DNA of 51,285 bases from a virus, in IMG/VR virus record IMGVR_UViG_3300032047_000024, positions 1-51,285 of that record; one strand, given 5' to 3'. A program made the position numbers and the translations under genes. The notes under the pieces were generated by a model that had not been told where the DNA came from, made no database searches, and saw only the letters and a list, made by a program, of their open reading frames with translations. The number at the start of each line of letters is the position of its first letter. The first letter of the stretch is position 1. This document shows positions 50,708 through 51,285 of the stretch, in pieces.

Positions 50708-50854
50708 ATGAATAAGTGGGATAGAGTAGAGAAGAAACCAAAAAGAATTAAGTATACCAAACAAGATGAACTTTTTGATTATCTAAAAATGGGATTAATT
50801 ATTTTGGTGGGATATCTATTCTTCCACTTTATAATAATGGGATGGACATTATGA
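50708..50854 (+). CDS. Small single-pass membrane protein
   Basis: 48 aa with GGAAGAATAAAA before the ATG. Basic N-terminus (residues 1-20), then one hydrophobic helix (~28-47, GLIILVGYLFFHFIIMGW). The TGA overlaps the next ATG. Function unknown. Confidence 0.6.
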   Translation: MNKWDRVEKKPKRIKYTKQDELFDYLKMGLIILVGYLFFHFIIMGWTL

Positions 50855-51018
50855 AATATAAGGTTATAAAAGACTATCCAACAGCAAATGGTATTCTTTA
50901 TAAAGATGAGTTAGTTAATGAAGCAGGTAACTCTACTTTAAAGGGGCATATCAGAGTTAAGGATAATATGGGCCGAATTTGGTTCGTACCGAAACAAACA
51001 ATAAAAAAAATAAAATAG
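50851..51018 (+). CDS. Small protein of unknown function
   Basis: 55 aa, starting in a 4-bp ATGA overlap with the membrane gene. Mixed beta pattern (YKVIKDYPTANGILYKDELV; GRIWFVPKQTIKKIK). It is the last protein-coding frame seen; a terminator-like hairpin follows 4 bp later. Confidence 0.65.
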   Translation: MKYKVIKDYPTANGILYKDELVNEAGNSTLKGHIRVKDNMGRIWFVPKQTIKKIK

Positions 51019-51021
51019 CAT

Positions 51022-51047
51022 AAAAAACCTATCGTTTGGGATTTTTT
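51022..51047 (+). terminator. Terminator-like hairpin after last gene
   Basis: AAAAAACC (51022-51029) with GGATTTTTT (51039-51047; one bulge), ending in six T. The same T-tract then GTGTATATATATATTATG order as the post-terminator promoter boxes appears next. Confidence 0.6.
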
Positions 51048-51285
51048 GTGTATATATATATTATGTCTTTCGGGACAAAAGTTTTTTGACAAATTGAAAA
51101 TGGAAAGTAGAGAGACTAATTATCTCTCTATGGGATTGACCGAACAATGAGTGACTTCGAAGCTCATAAGGTAATCCGCTCTTAGACTCGTGGTGAGTTG
51201 GTATTCGGGTAAATGTTCAAAATACCTTGCGACAGCATTAAGAGAATGTACTTTCAGATAAAATTAAGAACGCGATTCTTAGACC
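51048..51285 (+). ncRNA. Candidate structured non-coding RNA, truncated by window edge
   Basis: No ORF, and a visibly different composition from the coding regions. A TATATATATATTATG box (51051-51065) may be its promoter. Stems: TAGAGAGA/TCTCTCTA (51108-51115, 51123-51130). GGATT/AATCC (51133-51137, 51173-51177) encloses ATGAG/CTCAT (51147-51151, 51163-51167). CTCTTA/TAAGAG (51179-51184, 51239-51244) encloses ACTC/GAGT (51186-51198) and GGTATT/AATACC (51200-51205, 51221-51226). TAAGAA/TTCTTA (51265-51281) follows. It does not match a tRNA, tmRNA or group I intron that I can recognise. Its 3' end is outside the window. Confidence 0.5.

Noticed and set aside
51131-51244. tRNA or tmRNA at the right edge
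   Set aside because: No acceptor stem of 7 bp with a T-arm GTTCRA loop and no CCA end could be placed on either strand. The stems do not fit a cloverleaf.

Overview
This window is part of the genome of a tailed, contractile (T4-like) dsDNA phage. All supported genes lie on the + strand, are tightly packed, often overlap by a few bases, and are AT-rich. The major capsid protein, tail sheath, tail tube and prohead core protein are recognisable T4-superfamily relatives. The style of the neck, fibre and baseplate genes and a phage-encoded ribosomal protein bS21 resemble marine myophages of AT-rich bacteria. A SAR11-type or other alphaproteobacterial host is possible, but this is inference. Portal, terminase, prohead protease and replicative polymerase are not in the window, which is open at both ends.

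Layout. 1-4963 is the head block: a partial gene, a conserved unknown, bS21, an acidic prohead core protein and the major capsid protein, closed by a strong terminator. 5070-9247 holds neck proteins, the third of which has fused to a fibre-like domain that is duplicated as the next gene. 9240-12281 is a run of small and odd proteins: a soluble PAP2 phosphatase, a basic Cys-rich protein and two small proteins. Several share an N-terminal (M)xKLKELL(T)E tag resembling the T4 capsid-targeting signal. 12269-19493 is the fibre block, ending in an S74 chaperone protein. 20022-35936 is the tail block: sheath, tube, holin-like protein, a gp26-like protein with an overlapping frame, tape measure and baseplate proteins.

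35986-44391 is an accessory block of coupled genes: APS-kinase-like kinase, nucleotidyltransferase, ThyX, glucosamine-6-phosphate deaminase, PIG-L deacetylase, a compact family A polymerase-like protein, an HNH protein, a complete glycoside hydrolase family 6 enzyme, a PhyH-type dioxygenase and a methyltransferase. Together these suggest work on amino sugars or polysaccharide plus nucleotide metabolism. 44393-48844 is a separately controlled block: a zincin/VWA protein and a CobS/MoxR-like AAA+ ATPase, with small proteins between them. Four near-identical sigma70-type promoters drive it, and three of them place an ATG at the expected transcription start. 48882-51018 carries small unknown genes and a staphylococcal-nuclease-like protein. 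The last ~180 bp have no ORF but hold a dense set of hairpins, probably a structured RNA.

Regulation. Structural transcription units are preceded by a recurring ATATTTAT box, which is the reverse complement of the T4 late box, often directly after a terminator. The VWA/AAA+ block instead uses TTGACT-N17/18-TAAGAT promoters. This implies at least two expression classes, late virion genes and host-polymerase-driven genes.
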